From Variovorax fucosicus (GTDB taxonomy: Bacteria > Pseudomonadota > Gammaproteobacteria > Burkholderiales > Burkholderiaceae_C): a DNA stretch of 64,000 nucleotides. This document shows, one piece after another, positions 16,320 to 24,768 of the stretch (its first letter is position 1; each line of letters begins with the position of its first letter). The DNA lies in NCBI RefSeq assembly GCF_030316825.1, contig NZ_JASZYU010000001.1, positions 1,054,001 through 1,118,000 on the forward strand. Reading direction: 5' to 3'. Below the pieces are notes generated by a model that was given only the letters and a program-made list of their open reading frames with translations, had not been told where the DNA came from and searched no databases. A program made the translations under genes and the position numbers.

Positions 16320-17831
16320 GTGAGCACTCCCCCCTCTTCCACGAACAAGCCGGCCCAGATCCTCGTCGTCGACGACGAGCCCGATTTGCGCACGCTGTAC
16401 GAGTTGACGCTGCTGCGCGAGGGCTATCGCGTCGAGGCCGCGGGCAGCGTGTCGGAAGCCTGGCAACACCTCGATGCCGGCCGCTTCGATGCCGTCATCA
16501 CCGACATGCGGCTGCCCGATGGCCTCGGCATGGAGATCCTGCAGCGCATCCAGAAAGACCAGCGCAGCGAGCGCTGCGTGGTGATGACCGCTTACGGCTC
16601 GGCCGAGAACGCAGTCGAGGCACTGAAGGCCGGTGCCTTCGACTATCTGACCAAGCCGGTCGACCTCAAGCAGTTCCGCGCCGTGGTGGCATCGGCAGTG
16701 CAGTTGCAGCCGCAGGAGCTGCCGGCCCCCAGGGCGGCCCGGCCGGCCGCCGACGACGGCGGCATCGCATCCGCGCCGACGGTTCAGGGTGCGGGTGCAC
16801 TCGACCGTCTGGTCGGCGGATCGGAGTCGATGCGGCTGGTCAAGTCGCGCATCGCCAAGGTGGCGCGCGGCATGGCGCCGGTGCTGGTGCGTGGCGAGTC
16901 GGGCACCGGCAAGGAGCTGGTAGCACGCGCCGTGCATGCCTGCAGCCAGCGCAGCGAGGGCCCTTTTGTCGCCGTGAATTGCGGCGCGATTCCCGAGAAC
17001 CTGCTCGAGGCCGAGTTCTTCGGCGCGCGCAAGGGCTCCTACACCGGCTCGGCAGCGGATCGCGATGGCTACTTTCAGGCGGCGCGCGGCGGTACGCTGT
17101 TTCTCGACGAGATCGGGGACCTGCCGCTCGCGATGCAGTCCAAGCTGCTGCGTGCGATCCAGGAGCGCAGCGTCCGACCGATCGGATCGACGCAGGAAGA
17201 TGCGGTCGATGTGCGCATCGTCAGCGCAACGCACAAGGACTTGCACGCCGAAGTGCAGGCCAGCCGCTTCCGCCAAGATCTTTTTTACCGGCTCAACGTG
17301 ATCGAGATCGCGGTGCCGGCGTTGCGCGACCGGCGCGAGGATCTGCCCGCGCTGTGCGCGGCGCTGCTGGCGCGCATTGCGCGCGACGCCGGAATGCCGG
17401 TGCCGGTTTTGTCGGCCGACGTGATCGCGCAACTGGCCATGCAGCCGCTCGACGGCAACGTGCGCGAGCTCGAGAACCTGCTGCACCGCGCAGTCGCGCT
17501 CAACGACGGCGACGAACTCCATCTGGACTTCACGGGCAGCACCGGGGTGCTGCTGGAGGCCACGCCGCCTGTTGCAGTGGCAGCCGGCCCTGCAGCGCCG
17601 CGCGAAGCCGCCGGCCCGGGCCGGCACGCGATGCCGCCGGATCTGCAGACCTACCTCGACCAGCAGGAGCGCGAGATCCTCGTGCGTGCGTTGCAGGAAA
17701 GCGGCTTCAACCGCACCGCGGCGGCGGCACGGCTCGGCCTGAGCCTGCGCCAGATCCGCTACCGCATTGCGCGGCTCGGCATCAACACGCCGCATGGCGA
17801 CGACGGATTGGCCGGCAATCCGGATGAGTGA
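16320..17831 (+). CDS. pilR: type IV pilus sigma-54 response regulator PilR
   Basis: 503-residue NtrC-family activator. GTG start, four bases after pilS. Receiver domain with D62 (VITDMRLPDG); AAA+ domain with Walker A GESGTGKE (192-199), the sigma-54 contact loop at 239-244, Walker B GGTLFLDEIGD, and sensor II around LDGNVRELENLLHR. The C-terminal Fis-type HTH is NRTAAAARLGLSLRQIRYRI. The loop reads GSYTGS; Phe-to-Tyr is common in this family, but the final Ala to Ser and the second-position Ser are departures. An Ala/Pro linker precedes the HTH. Overlaps ampD by eight bases. Confidence 0.93.
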   Translation: MSTPPSSTNKPAQILVVDDEPDLRTLYELTLLREGYRVEAAGSVSEAWQHLDAGRFDAVITDMRLPDGLGMEILQRIQKDQRSERCVVMTAYGSAENAVEALKAGAFDYLTKPVDLKQFRAVVASAVQLQPQELPAPRAARPAADDGGIASAPTVQGAGALDRLVGGSESMRLVKSRIAKVARGMAPVLVRGESGTGKELVARAVHACSQRSEGPFVAVNCGAIPENLLEAEFFGARKGSYTGSAADRDGYFQAARGGTLFLDEIGDLPLAMQSKLLRAIQERSVRPIGSTQEDAVDVRIVSATHKDLHAEVQASRFRQDLFYRLNVIEIAVPALRDRREDLPALCAALLARIARDAGMPVPVLSADVIAQLAMQPLDGNVRELENLLHRAVALNDGDELHLDFTGSTGVLLEATPPVAVAAGPAAPREAAGPGRHAMPPDLQTYLDQQEREILVRALQESGFNRTAAAARLGLSLRQIRYRIARLGINTPHGDDGLAGNPDE

Positions 17832-18417
17832 GGCGACGGACGCCGGACTCTGGCAAGGCGGCTGGTATCGCTTTGCCCGACGCCTCGCTTCGCCCAACTT
17901 CGGGCCCCGGCCCGATGCCGCACAGGTCGACCTGATCGTGCTGCACTCGATCAGCCTGCCGCCCGGGCGCTATGGCGGCAACGAAGTGCAGCAGCTGTTC
18001 ACCAACCGTCTCGACTGGGAGGCCGATCCTTATTTCGGCCAGATCCGCGGCATCGAGGTGTCCGCCCATTTCTATGTGCGGCGCGACGGCGCACTCTGGC
18101 AGTTCGTGAGTTGCGACGAACGCGCCTGGCATGCCGGTGCGTCGACCTGGCGCGGACGTGCCAATTGCAACGACGACTCGATCGGCATCGAACTGGAAGG
18201 GCTGGAGGGCCAAGCCTTCGAGCCGGCGCAATACGAAGCGCTGGCGAGCCTGTGTCCGGCGATCGCGCAGCGTTATCCGATTGCGTACATCGCCGGCCAC
18301 GAACACATCGCGCCGGGCCGCAAGCAGGATCCCGGCAGCGGATTTGACTGGCCCGCACTGCACGACCAACTCGGCTGGGCCGACGGGATGTTTCCCGACG
18401 GAGTCGTCCGGCGCTGA
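17824..18417 (+). CDS. ampD: 1,6-anhydro-N-acetylmuramyl-L-alanine amidase AmpD
   Basis: Cytosolic zinc amidase that cleaves the stem peptide from anhydro-muropeptides during peptidoglycan recycling; its loss induces AmpC in many Gram-negatives. 197 residues, no signal peptide. Zinc ligands and active-site motifs are visible: LIVLHSISLPPGRYGG, VSAHFYVRRDGALWQFV with CDERAWHAGAS, NDDSIGIELEG, and IAGHEHIAPGRKQDPG. Begins within the last codons of pilR (8-base overlap), so it is probably read from the pilSR transcript although its job is unrelated to pili. Confidence 0.96.
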   Translation: MSEATDAGLWQGGWYRFARRLASPNFGPRPDAAQVDLIVLHSISLPPGRYGGNEVQQLFTNRLDWEADPYFGQIRGIEVSAHFYVRRDGALWQFVSCDERAWHAGASTWRGRANCNDDSIGIELEGLEGQAFEPAQYEALASLCPAIAQRYPIAYIAGHEHIAPGRKQDPGSGFDWPALHDQLGWADGMFPDGVVRR

Positions 18418-18500
18418 ATTTTCTCAATCGCGGGCGCGAATGCGATGCCTGCCGGCAAATCACACGGCGCGCGATGCTGCAGGGCAACAGCGCAGCAACC

Positions 18501-18538
18501 ATGCGGGTTGCGGGCTCGAAATGCCCGGCAACCCGCAT
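18501..18538. repeat. stem-loop downstream of ampD
   Basis: Arms ATGCGGGTTGC (18501-18511) and GCAACCCGCAT (18528-18538) pair perfectly over 11 bp. The enclosed GGG and CCC can extend the stem (with a G bulge), leaving a loop containing CTCGAAATG. No T-run follows on either strand, so it is not a canonical intrinsic terminator, though it may stop or protect the pilSR-ampD transcript. Confidence 0.55.
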
Positions 18539-18635
18539 CAAATCTCAGGCGTGGCACAGTTGTTCAGCAACGACGCGCGCTGTGGCGGCGAAGCCTCCGA
18601 CGAGCCAGCCTTGTCACATGGCAGCTTCATGAAAA

Positions 18636-18651
18636 ACACTACATCTAGTGG
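18636..18651. promoter_or_regulatory. NrdR box 1 upstream of nrdA
   Basis: ACACTACATCTAGTGG matches the 16-bp NrdR box consensus acaCwAtATaTwGtgt well. Together with box 2 it forms the usual pair bound cooperatively by the ATP-cone repressor NrdR. nrdR itself is not in the window. Confidence 0.85.
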
Positions 18652-18667
18652 CTTGTAGGCCTTCCAC

Positions 18668-18683
18668 ACCCTAGATATAGTGT
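18668..18683. promoter_or_regulatory. NrdR box 2 upstream of nrdA
   Basis: ACCCTAGATATAGTGT is the second NrdR box, starting 32 bp after the first. That is about three helical turns, so both sit on the same face of the DNA, as is standard for NrdR-controlled ribonucleotide reductase operons. Confidence 0.85.
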
Positions 18684-18775
18684 CTGCCTAGCGCGGACAT
18701 ATTCCGTTACACGCGCCCAGGCCAGATGGCCTCCCGCGCCGCCGCAACAACAACAGTCGCCAACAGAGGACCCGA

Positions 18776-21712
18776 ATGCAGACAGCACTGAACACCCCCG
18801 CCACGCCCCGCGCCGTGCCCTCCTCGCAACCCGCCGGCACCAAGCCGCGCGATACCGCAGGCTCGCCCGCCGGTGATGCCCTTGCGCACTACCAGATCAT
18901 CCGCCGCAACGGCGCGGTGGTGCCCTTCGAGCCGAACAAGATCGCGATCGCGATGATGAAAGCCTTCCTGGCCGTGCACGGCACCCAGGGTGCGGCCTCG
19001 GCCAGCGTCCGCGAAACGGTCGACGGCCTGACCCAGGCAGTGGTGCGTGCGATGGTGCGTTCGCGTCCGGGCGGCGGCACTTTCCACATCGAAGACGTGC
19101 AGGATCAGGTCGAACTCGGCCTGATGCGCGGCGGTCACCACGAAATCGCGCGCGCCTACGTGCTCTACCGCGAACGCCGCACGCAAGAGCGCGCCAGGCA
19201 GGGCGCGCAGGACACACCCGTCGCGCCGGCGCTGCATGTGCTGGACCGTGGCGAACGCGTGGCGCTCGACCTGAACGAACTCAAGGGCCTGATCGAATCC
19301 GCCTGCGAAGGTCTGGGCGACAGCATCACGGCCGCGCCGATCCAGGCCGAGACGATGCGCAACCTGTACGACGGCGTGCCGCTCGACGAGGTCTACAAGG
19401 CCTCGATCCTGGCCGCCCGCACGCTGATCGAAAAAGATCCCGACTACACCTTCGCGACCGCGCGCCTGCTGCTGCACACGATCTTCAAGGAGATCATCGG
19501 CCGCGAAGTGATGCCGTCGGAACGCGCGCAAACCTACGCCGACTACTTCCCGCAGTTCATCAAGAAGGGCGTCGACAACGAGTTGCTCGACGAGAAGCTG
19601 CTGCAGTACGACCTGCCCCGTCTGGCTGCCGCACTCAAGGCCGAACGCGACCTGCAGTTCGACTACCTCGGCCTGCAAACGCTGTACGACCGCTACTTCC
19701 TGCACGTGCGCAAGGAACGCATCGAACTGCCGCAAGCCTTCTTCATGCGCGTGGCGATGGGCCTGTCGCTCGGTGAAATCGACCGCGAAGCCCGCGCCAT
19801 CGAGTTCTATGAAGTGCTGTCGTCGTTCGACTTCATGTCGAGCACGCCCACGCTGTTCAACGCCGGCACGCTGCGTTCGCAGCTGTCGAGCTGCTACCTG
19901 ACCACGGTGCCCGACGACCTCGATGGCATCTACGAATCGATCAAGGAAAACGCGCTGCTCTCGAAATTCGCGGGCGGCCTGGGCAACGACTGGACCCGCG
20001 TGCGCGCACTCGGCAGCCACATCAAGGGCACCAACGGCGAATCGCAGGGCGTGGTGCCCTTCCTCAAGGTGGTGAACGACACGGCCGTGGCCGTGAACCA
20101 GGGCGGCAAGCGCAAGGGCGCCGTCTGCACCTACCTCGAAAGCTGGCACCTCGACATCGAGGAGTTCCTGGAACTGCGCAAGAACACCGGCGACGACCGC
20201 CGCCGCACGCACGACATGAACACGGCCAACTGGATCCCCGACCTGTTCATGCGCCGCGTGATGGAAAAGGGCACCTGGACGCTGTTCTCGCCCTCCAACG
20301 TGCCCGACCTGCATGACAAGTTCGGCGCCGACTTCGAAACCGCCTACGTCGCATACGAAGAAAAGGCCGCCCGCGGCGAGATCAAGCCGAGCCGCACGCT
20401 CCAGGCCTCCGACCTGTGGCGCAAGATGCTCACGATGCTGTTCGAAACCGGGCATCCGTGGATCACGTTCAAGGACGCCTGCAACGTGCGTTCGCCGCAG
20501 CAGCACGCCGGCGTCGTTCACTCGTCGAACCTCTGCACCGAGATCACGCTCAACACCAGCGACACCGAAACCGCCGTCTGCAACCTCGGTTCCGTGAACC
20601 TGCTGCAGCATCTGAAGGACGGCAAGGTCGACCAGGAGAAGCTCAAGCGCACGATCTCGACGGCCATGCGCATGCTCGACAACGTGATCGACATCAACTA
20701 CTACGCCGTGAAGAAGGCGCGCGACTCGAACCTGCGCCACCGTCCGGTCGGCCTGGGCCTGATGGGCTTCCAGGATGCGCTCTACGAGCTGCGCATTCCC
20801 TACGCCTCGCAGGAAGCCGTGCAGTTCGCCGACGAGTCGATGGAAGCCATCTGCTACCACGCCTACTGGGCCTCGACCGACCTCGCCAAGGAACGCGGCA
20901 AGTACTCGAGCTACAAGGGCTCGCTGTGGGACAAGGGGATCCTTCCGATCGACACGCTCGACCTGCTCGAGAAGGCTCGCGGCGGCTACGTCGAGGTCGA
21001 CCGCTCGGCCACGCTCGACTGGGACGCGCTGCGCCAGAAGATCAAGGCCGACGGCATGCGCAACTCCAACTGCGTGGCCATCGCACCGACCGCGACCATC
21101 TCGAACATCATCGGCGTCGACGCCTCCATCGAGCCCTGCTTCGGCAACCTCTCGGTCAAGTCGAACCTGTCGGGCGAGTTCACCGTGATCAACCACTACC
21201 TGGTGCGCGACCTGAAGCGCCTGGGTCTGTGGGACGACGTGATGGTGATGGATCTCAAGCACTTCGATGGCTCGCTGCGTCCGATCGACCGCGTGCCGCA
21301 AGACGTGAAGGCGCTCTACGCCACCGCGTTCGAAGTCGAGACAACCTGGCTGGTCGAAGCCGCGGCACGTCGCCAGAAGTGGATCGACCAGGCGCAGTCG
21401 CTCAACATCTACATGGCCGGCGCATCGGGCAAGAAGCTCGACGACACCTACAAGCTCGCCTGGCTGCGCGGCTTGAAGACCACCTACTACCTGCGCACGC
21501 AGAGCGCGACGCACGCGGAAAAGTCGACGGTGCAATCGGGCCGACTCAATGCCGTGTCATCGGGTGGCAGCACCAGCCACAACGTCGATGGGCAGAAGAT
21601 GAGCGCACTCGAAGCAGCAGCGCTCGCAGCGCAAGCGCAACTGAGCGCGATGCCCGCTACCGACATCGCGTTCTGCGGTGTCGATGACCCGACGTGCGAA
21701 GCATGTCAGTGA
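18776..21712 (+). CDS. nrdA: class Ia ribonucleoside-diphosphate reductase alpha subunit
   Basis: Catalytic and allosteric subunit of aerobic ribonucleotide reductase, reducing NDPs to dNDPs. 978 residues, longer than E. coli NrdA (761) because of extended N-terminal and internal parts. An ATP-cone follows a Pro/Ala leader (YQIIRRNGAVVPFEPNKIAI). Catalytic landmarks are the first active-site Cys in SQLSSCYLTTVPDD, the NLCTEITL segment with the radical Cys and Glu, the second redox Cys in ETAVCNLGSVNL, and the C-terminal CEACQ tail that relays electrons from thioredoxin or glutaredoxin. Regulated by the upstream NrdR pair; nrdB follows after 141 bases. Confidence 0.97.
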   Translation: MQTALNTPATPRAVPSSQPAGTKPRDTAGSPAGDALAHYQIIRRNGAVVPFEPNKIAIAMMKAFLAVHGTQGAASASVRETVDGLTQAVVRAMVRSRPGGGTFHIEDVQDQVELGLMRGGHHEIARAYVLYRERRTQERARQGAQDTPVAPALHVLDRGERVALDLNELKGLIESACEGLGDSITAAPIQAETMRNLYDGVPLDEVYKASILAARTLIEKDPDYTFATARLLLHTIFKEIIGREVMPSERAQTYADYFPQFIKKGVDNELLDEKLLQYDLPRLAAALKAERDLQFDYLGLQTLYDRYFLHVRKERIELPQAFFMRVAMGLSLGEIDREARAIEFYEVLSSFDFMSSTPTLFNAGTLRSQLSSCYLTTVPDDLDGIYESIKENALLSKFAGGLGNDWTRVRALGSHIKGTNGESQGVVPFLKVVNDTAVAVNQGGKRKGAVCTYLESWHLDIEEFLELRKNTGDDRRRTHDMNTANWIPDLFMRRVMEKGTWTLFSPSNVPDLHDKFGADFETAYVAYEEKAARGEIKPSRTLQASDLWRKMLTMLFETGHPWITFKDACNVRSPQQHAGVVHSSNLCTEITLNTSDTETAVCNLGSVNLLQHLKDGKVDQEKLKRTISTAMRMLDNVIDINYYAVKKARDSNLRHRPVGLGLMGFQDALYELRIPYASQEAVQFADESMEAICYHAYWASTDLAKERGKYSSYKGSLWDKGILPIDTLDLLEKARGGYVEVDRSATLDWDALRQKIKADGMRNSNCVAIAPTATISNIIGVDASIEPCFGNLSVKSNLSGEFTVINHYLVRDLKRLGLWDDVMVMDLKHFDGSLRPIDRVPQDVKALYATAFEVETTWLVEAAARRQKWIDQAQSLNIYMAGASGKKLDDTYKLAWLRGLKTTYYLRTQSATHAEKSTVQSGRLNAVSSGGSTSHNVDGQKMSALEAAALAAQAQLSAMPATDIAFCGVDDPTCEACQ

Positions 21713-21790
21713 TCGTTGTGTGAACTTCGCGGCATCGCCTGACAGAAACGCGATGCATGCGAACAACATAAGAACAAGATAACTGGAGCG

Positions 21791-21822
21791 CGATGTGAAC
21801 CAGCACTTTGCAACTCACATCG
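21791..21822. repeat. inverted repeat between nrdA and nrdB
   Basis: CGATGTGA (21791-21798) and TCACATCG (21815-21822) form a perfect 8-bp inverted repeat with a 16-base spacer, in the 141-bp gap ahead of nrdB. A third TCACAT follows at 21827. No T-run follows. It could be an mRNA hairpin that sets the nrdA/nrdB ratio or an operator; neither is shown. Confidence 0.5.
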
Positions 21823-21853
21823 TTGCTCACATAATTGAGTATTGGATTTTTCT

Positions 21854-23086
21854 ATGTTGACCTGGGACGAAGAAGTCAAGCCCTCCTTGCCAAAGGACAT
21901 GCAACAAGGATTGCAGCACTCCACGAAAAACGGCGCGCCGATCGGCCGCTCGATGGAAGTCCCGACGCCGCAAACAGCCCCCGCAATCCGCTCGACGCTC
22001 GATGACGGCGCTGCCGTTCCCGCACGCGTTGCGCCCGTCGCCTCCGCCGCCGTTGCAACGCCGGCTGCACGCCGCGTCAACGCGGCCGACAAACGCATCA
22101 TCAACGGCCAGACCGACGTCAACCAGCTGGTGCCGTTCAAGTACAAGTGGGCCTGGGAAAAATACCTCGCCACCTGCGCCAACCACTGGATGCCGCAGGA
22201 AGTGAACATGACGCGCGACATCGCGCTCTGGAAAGACCCGAACGGCCTGACCGAAGACGAGCGCCGCATCATCAAGCGCAACCTCGGCTTCTTCGTGACC
22301 GCCGATTCGCTGGCCGCGAACAACATCGTGCTGGGCACCTATCGCCACATCACCGCGCCCGAGTGCCGCCAGTTCCTGCTGCGCCAGGCCTTTGAAGAAG
22401 CGATCCACACGCACGCCTACCAGTACATCGTCGAGTCGCTCGGCCTGGACGAAAGCGAGATCTTCAACGCCTACAACGAGGTGACGTCGATCCGCGAGAA
22501 GGATCAGTTCCTGATTCCGTTCATCGACGCCATCAGCGACCCGCACTTCCACACCGGCACGCACGAGACCGACCAGACCTTGCTCAAGTCGCTCATCGTG
22601 TTCGCCTGCCTGATGGAAGGCCTGTTCTTCTACGTCGGCTTCACGCAGATCCTTGCGCTGGGCCGCCAGAACAAGATGACCGGTGCCGCCGAGCAGTACC
22701 AGTACATCCTGCGCGACGAGTCGATGCACTGCAATTTCGGCATCGACCTGATCAACCAGCTCAAGCTCGAGAACCCGGGCCTCTGGACGGCCGAGTTCAA
22801 GGCCGAGATCAAGGCCTTGTTCCTGAAGGCCGTCGAGCTCGAATACAAGTACGCCGAAGACACCATGCCGCGCGGTGTGCTCGGCATGAACGCCTCCATG
22901 TTCAAGGGCTACCTGCGCTACATCGCCAACCGGCGTGCGCAGCAGATCGGCCTCGAAACGCTGTTCCCGAACGAAGAAAATCCGTTCCCGTGGATGAGCG
23001 AAATGATCGATCTGAAGAAAGAACGCAATTTCTTCGAGACCCGCGTGATCGAGTACCAGTCGGGTGGTGCCCTCTCGTGGGATTGA
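21854..23086 (+). CDS. nrdB: class Ia ribonucleoside-diphosphate reductase beta subunit
   Basis: Diiron, tyrosyl-radical subunit of ribonucleotide reductase. From the ATG at 21854 ([11 protein letters not shown]) it has 410 residues; a TTG at 21842 could add four. Metal-ligand motifs are visible in [32 protein letters not shown] (with the likely radical Tyr in HAYQY) and [16 protein letters not shown]. An N-terminal Ala/Thr/Pro-rich stretch of about 60 residues precedes the folded core. It ends in the usual region that docks into NrdA (SGGALSWD). Co-transcribed with nrdA or expressed from the gap containing an inverted repeat. Confidence 0.96.
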   Translation: MLTWDEEVKPSLPKDMQQGLQHSTKNGAPIGRSMEVPTPQTAPAIRSTLDDGAAVPARVAPVASAAVATPAARRVNAADKRIINGQTDVNQLVPFKYKWAWEKYLATCANHWMPQEVNMTRDIALWKDPNGLTEDERRIIKRNLGFFVTADSLAANNIVLGTYRHITAPECRQFLLRQAFEEAIHTHAYQYIVESLGLDESEIFNAYNEVTSIREKDQFLIPFIDAISDPHFHTGTHETDQTLLKSLIVFACLMEGLFFYVGFTQILALGRQNKMTGAAEQYQYILRDESMHCNFGIDLINQLKLENPGLWTAEFKAEIKALFLKAVELEYKYAEDTMPRGVLGMNASMFKGYLRYIANRRAQQIGLETLFPNEENPFPWMSEMIDLKKERNFFETRVIEYQSGGALSWD

Positions 23087-23123
23087 GGTTTTCCGATAAG
23101 AATGAGTGATTTCAAGAATTGCC

Positions 23124-23160
23124 CCCAGCGCATACCGCACCACAGAGTGCGGCTGCTGGG
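23124..23160. repeat. stem-loop after nrdB
   Basis: Nested arms CCCAGC/GCTGGG (23124-23129, 23155-23160) and CCGCAC/GTGCGG (23135-23140, 23147-23152) form a hairpin 38 bases after the nrdB stop. There is no T-run, so its role as a terminator is uncertain. Confidence 0.45.
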
Positions 23161-23279
23161 AGGCGTCGGTGTTCATGGTGCTGGAGCTTGATTTCCAACG
23201 CCATGAATCGCTTCACGTTCACAAGCGAGCGTGGAGTGCTTCAAAAGGTTGATTTTTCAACTTGATCAAGGAGAAAGAA

Positions 23280-23741
23280 ATGGCAACTGCAAAGAAAGCG
23301 CCGGCCAAGAAGGTCGCTGCAAAGAAGGCTCCGGCAAAGAAGGCTCCGGCCAAAAAGGCGGCAGCAAAGAAGGCTCCGGCAAAGAAGGTCGTAGCGAAGA
23401 AGGCTCCGGCAAAGAAGGCACCGGCCAAAAAGGCGGCAGCCAAGAAGGCCCCGGCGAAGAAGGTCGTAGCGAAGAAGGCTCCGGCGAAGAAGGCAGCAGC
23501 TAAGAAGGCTCCGGCCAAGAAGGCCGCTGCGAAGAAGGCTCCGGCGAAGAAGGCCGCCGCCAAGAAGGCGCCTGCGAAAAAGGCCGCGGCCAAGAAAGCC
23601 GCGAAAAAGCCCGCTGCCAAGCCTGCCGCCAAGAAGGCTGCGAAAGCACCCGCCAAGGCCGCCGTCGCCCCTGCCCCTGCGGCACAAACGACGCTGAACC
23701 CTCAAGCTGCCTGGCCGTTCCCTACGGCCAGCAAGCCCTGA
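23280..23741 (+). CDS. histone H1-like Lys/Ala/Pro-repeat DNA-binding protein
   Basis: 153-residue, extremely basic protein made almost wholly of KKAPAKK, KKAAAKK and KKVVAKK repeats, like the C-terminal domain of eukaryotic H1 and the Bordetella BpH1 and chlamydial Hc proteins. Such proteins bind DNA non-specifically and compact the nucleoid. A strong AAGGAG (23268-23273) sits seven bases before the ATG. The repeat region spans about residues 2-115; the tail is Ala/Pro-rich and ends in [12 protein letters not shown] without lysines. The tandem DNA repeats make length variation between strains likely. An intrinsic terminator follows. Confidence 0.92.
   Translation: MATAKKAPAKKVAAKKAPAKKAPAKKAAAKKAPAKKVVAKKAPAKKAPAKKAAAKKAPAKKVVAKKAPAKKAAAKKAPAKKAAAKKAPAKKAAAKKAPAKKAAAKKAAKKPAAKPAAKKAAKAPAKAAVAPAPAAQTTLNPQAAWPFPTASKP
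23290..23600 (+). repeat. tandem coding repeats of the H1-like gene
   Basis: Imperfect tandem units of about 12-15 bases, variants of AAGAAGGCTCCGGC and AAGAAGGCGGCAGC, encode the [10 protein letters not shown] repeats. Wobble-position differences show the copies have partly diverged. The array is prone to slippage. Confidence 0.85.
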
Positions 23742-23764
23742 GTCGTTCAGAGGCCCTGAAAGGC

Positions 23765-23800
23765 AAAAGCCCGGCACCGAAAGGTGTCGGGCTTTTTTTT
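23765..23800 (+). terminator. rho-independent terminator after the H1-like gene
   Basis: Stem AAAAGCCCGGCACC/GGTGTCGGGCTTTT (one G-T pair) closed by GAAA and continued by an eight-base T-run. The A-run on the 5' side could let it serve the convergent kinase gene (ending at 23823) as well. Confidence 0.93.
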
Positions 23801-23822
23801 GGGCGGTGCGCCGGGCGCTGCG

Positions 23823-24725
23823 CTACAGGCCGATTTTCTTCAGATCCACCGTGTAGTTCTGCGGCCCCCGCTGCGCGACCTTGAGCGCACCGATCTGGTT
23901 GCCAAGCGCCGCGCATTTCGCCAGCGGCCAGCCCTGCTCGAGACCGAACAGCAGCGCACCACGCCAGGCATCGCCACAGCCGGTGGGATCGACCACGGCC
24001 TCGGGCTGAACCGGTGGCACGTGCGTCTTCTCGCCATCGATCCAGACCTCGCAGCCCTCGGCACCAAGCGTCACCACCAGCCCGCGCACACGGCGAGAGA
24101 TTTCGGCGTTGTCCCAGCCGGTGCGATCGCTCAGCATCTTGCCTTCGTAGTCGTTGACCGTGACCCAGTCGGCCTGTTCGATGAAGCGCGCGAGTTCGTC
24201 GCCGTTGAACATCGGCAGCCCCTGCCCCGGATCGAAAACAAACGGGATACCGGCCACCTTGAACTGCTCCGCATGCTGCAGCATGGCGTCGCGTCCATCG
24301 GGCGAAATGATGCCAAGCTTGAGATCGGCGCGCGCCTCGATGCGCGTGATGTGCGCCTGCTGCATCGCCCCCGGGTGGAAGGCGGTGATCTGGTTGTTGT
24401 CGCGGTCGGTCATGATCATGGCCTGCGCGGTGTAGGCATCCGCCACTGTCCGGATGAACTCCGTGCCGATGCCCTGTTCGTTGAGCCGCGCGACATAGCC
24501 GGCGCCGTCACTGCCCACGGTCGCCATCGGCAATGCCGCCCCACCGAGTGCGCGCAGGGCATAGGCGATGTTGCCGGCGCAGCCTCCGAAGTCGCGCCGC
24601 AACGCGGGCACCAGAAACGACACATTGAGGATGTGCAGTTGATCAGGAAGGATCTGGTCGGCGAACCGGCCCTCGAAAGTCATGATGGTGTCGAACGCGA
24701 GGGAACCGCAAATCACTGCTGCCAT
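23823..24725 (-). CDS. PfkB-family carbohydrate (adenosine/ribokinase-like) kinase
   Basis: 300-residue sugar or nucleoside kinase. The N-terminus (VICGSLAFDTIMTFEGRF) and the early RRDFGGCAGNIAYALRALGG segment are typical of the family's substrate-lid side. The second PfkB signature DPTGCGDAWRGALL contains the catalytic base Asp of the GxGD motif. Length and the GGCAGNIA motif resemble adenosine kinase-like PfkB proteins of betaproteobacteria, but substrate cannot be fixed by eye. It is transcribed toward the H1-like gene and starts 43 bases from the DUF3426 gene on the same strand. Confidence 0.88.
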   Translation of the reverse strand: MAAVICGSLAFDTIMTFEGRFADQILPDQLHILNVSFLVPALRRDFGGCAGNIAYALRALGGAALPMATVGSDGAGYVARLNEQGIGTEFIRTVADAYTAQAMIMTDRDNNQITAFHPGAMQQAHITRIEARADLKLGIISPDGRDAMLQHAEQFKVAGIPFVFDPGQGLPMFNGDELARFIEQADWVTVNDYEGKMLSDRTGWDNAEISRRVRGLVVTLGAEGCEVWIDGEKTHVPPVQPEAVVDPTGCGDAWRGALLFGLEQGWPLAKCAALGNQIGALKVAQRGPQNYTVDLKKIGL

Positions 24726-24768
24726 GAATGAACCGTTGGTTGAAAAAAGAAAGGAGCGATGAGACCGC

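Larger units (their letters stand above)
18418..18775. other. ampD-nrdA intergenic region (358 bp)
   Basis: No convincing gene is seen here. It holds a strong stem-loop (18501-18538) and, near its right end, two NrdR boxes, so the nrdA promoter must lie within about 18630-18720. A clear -35/-10 pair could not be assigned. Confidence 0.7.

Noticed and set aside
18501..18538. Possible tRNA fragment (T-arm-like GGGC-TCGAAAT-GCCC)
   Set aside because: No acceptor, D or anticodon arms can be drawn around it and there is no CCA end; simple stem-loop preferred.
18550..18566. TGGCACAGTTGTTCA as a second sigma-54 promoter upstream of nrdA
   Set aside because: The -12 GC is missing (CA instead), so the invariant part of the motif is not met; NrdR control explains the region.
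18707..21535. 942-codon open frame antisense to nrdA
   Set aside because: Shadow frame produced by GC-biased third positions of nrdA; composition (His/Val/Arg/Asp-rich) has no protein character.
23290..23600. Array of short repeats as a CRISPR
   Set aside because: Units are contiguous, imperfect, in frame and encode Lys/Ala/Pro repeats with a good ribosome site; no spacers.
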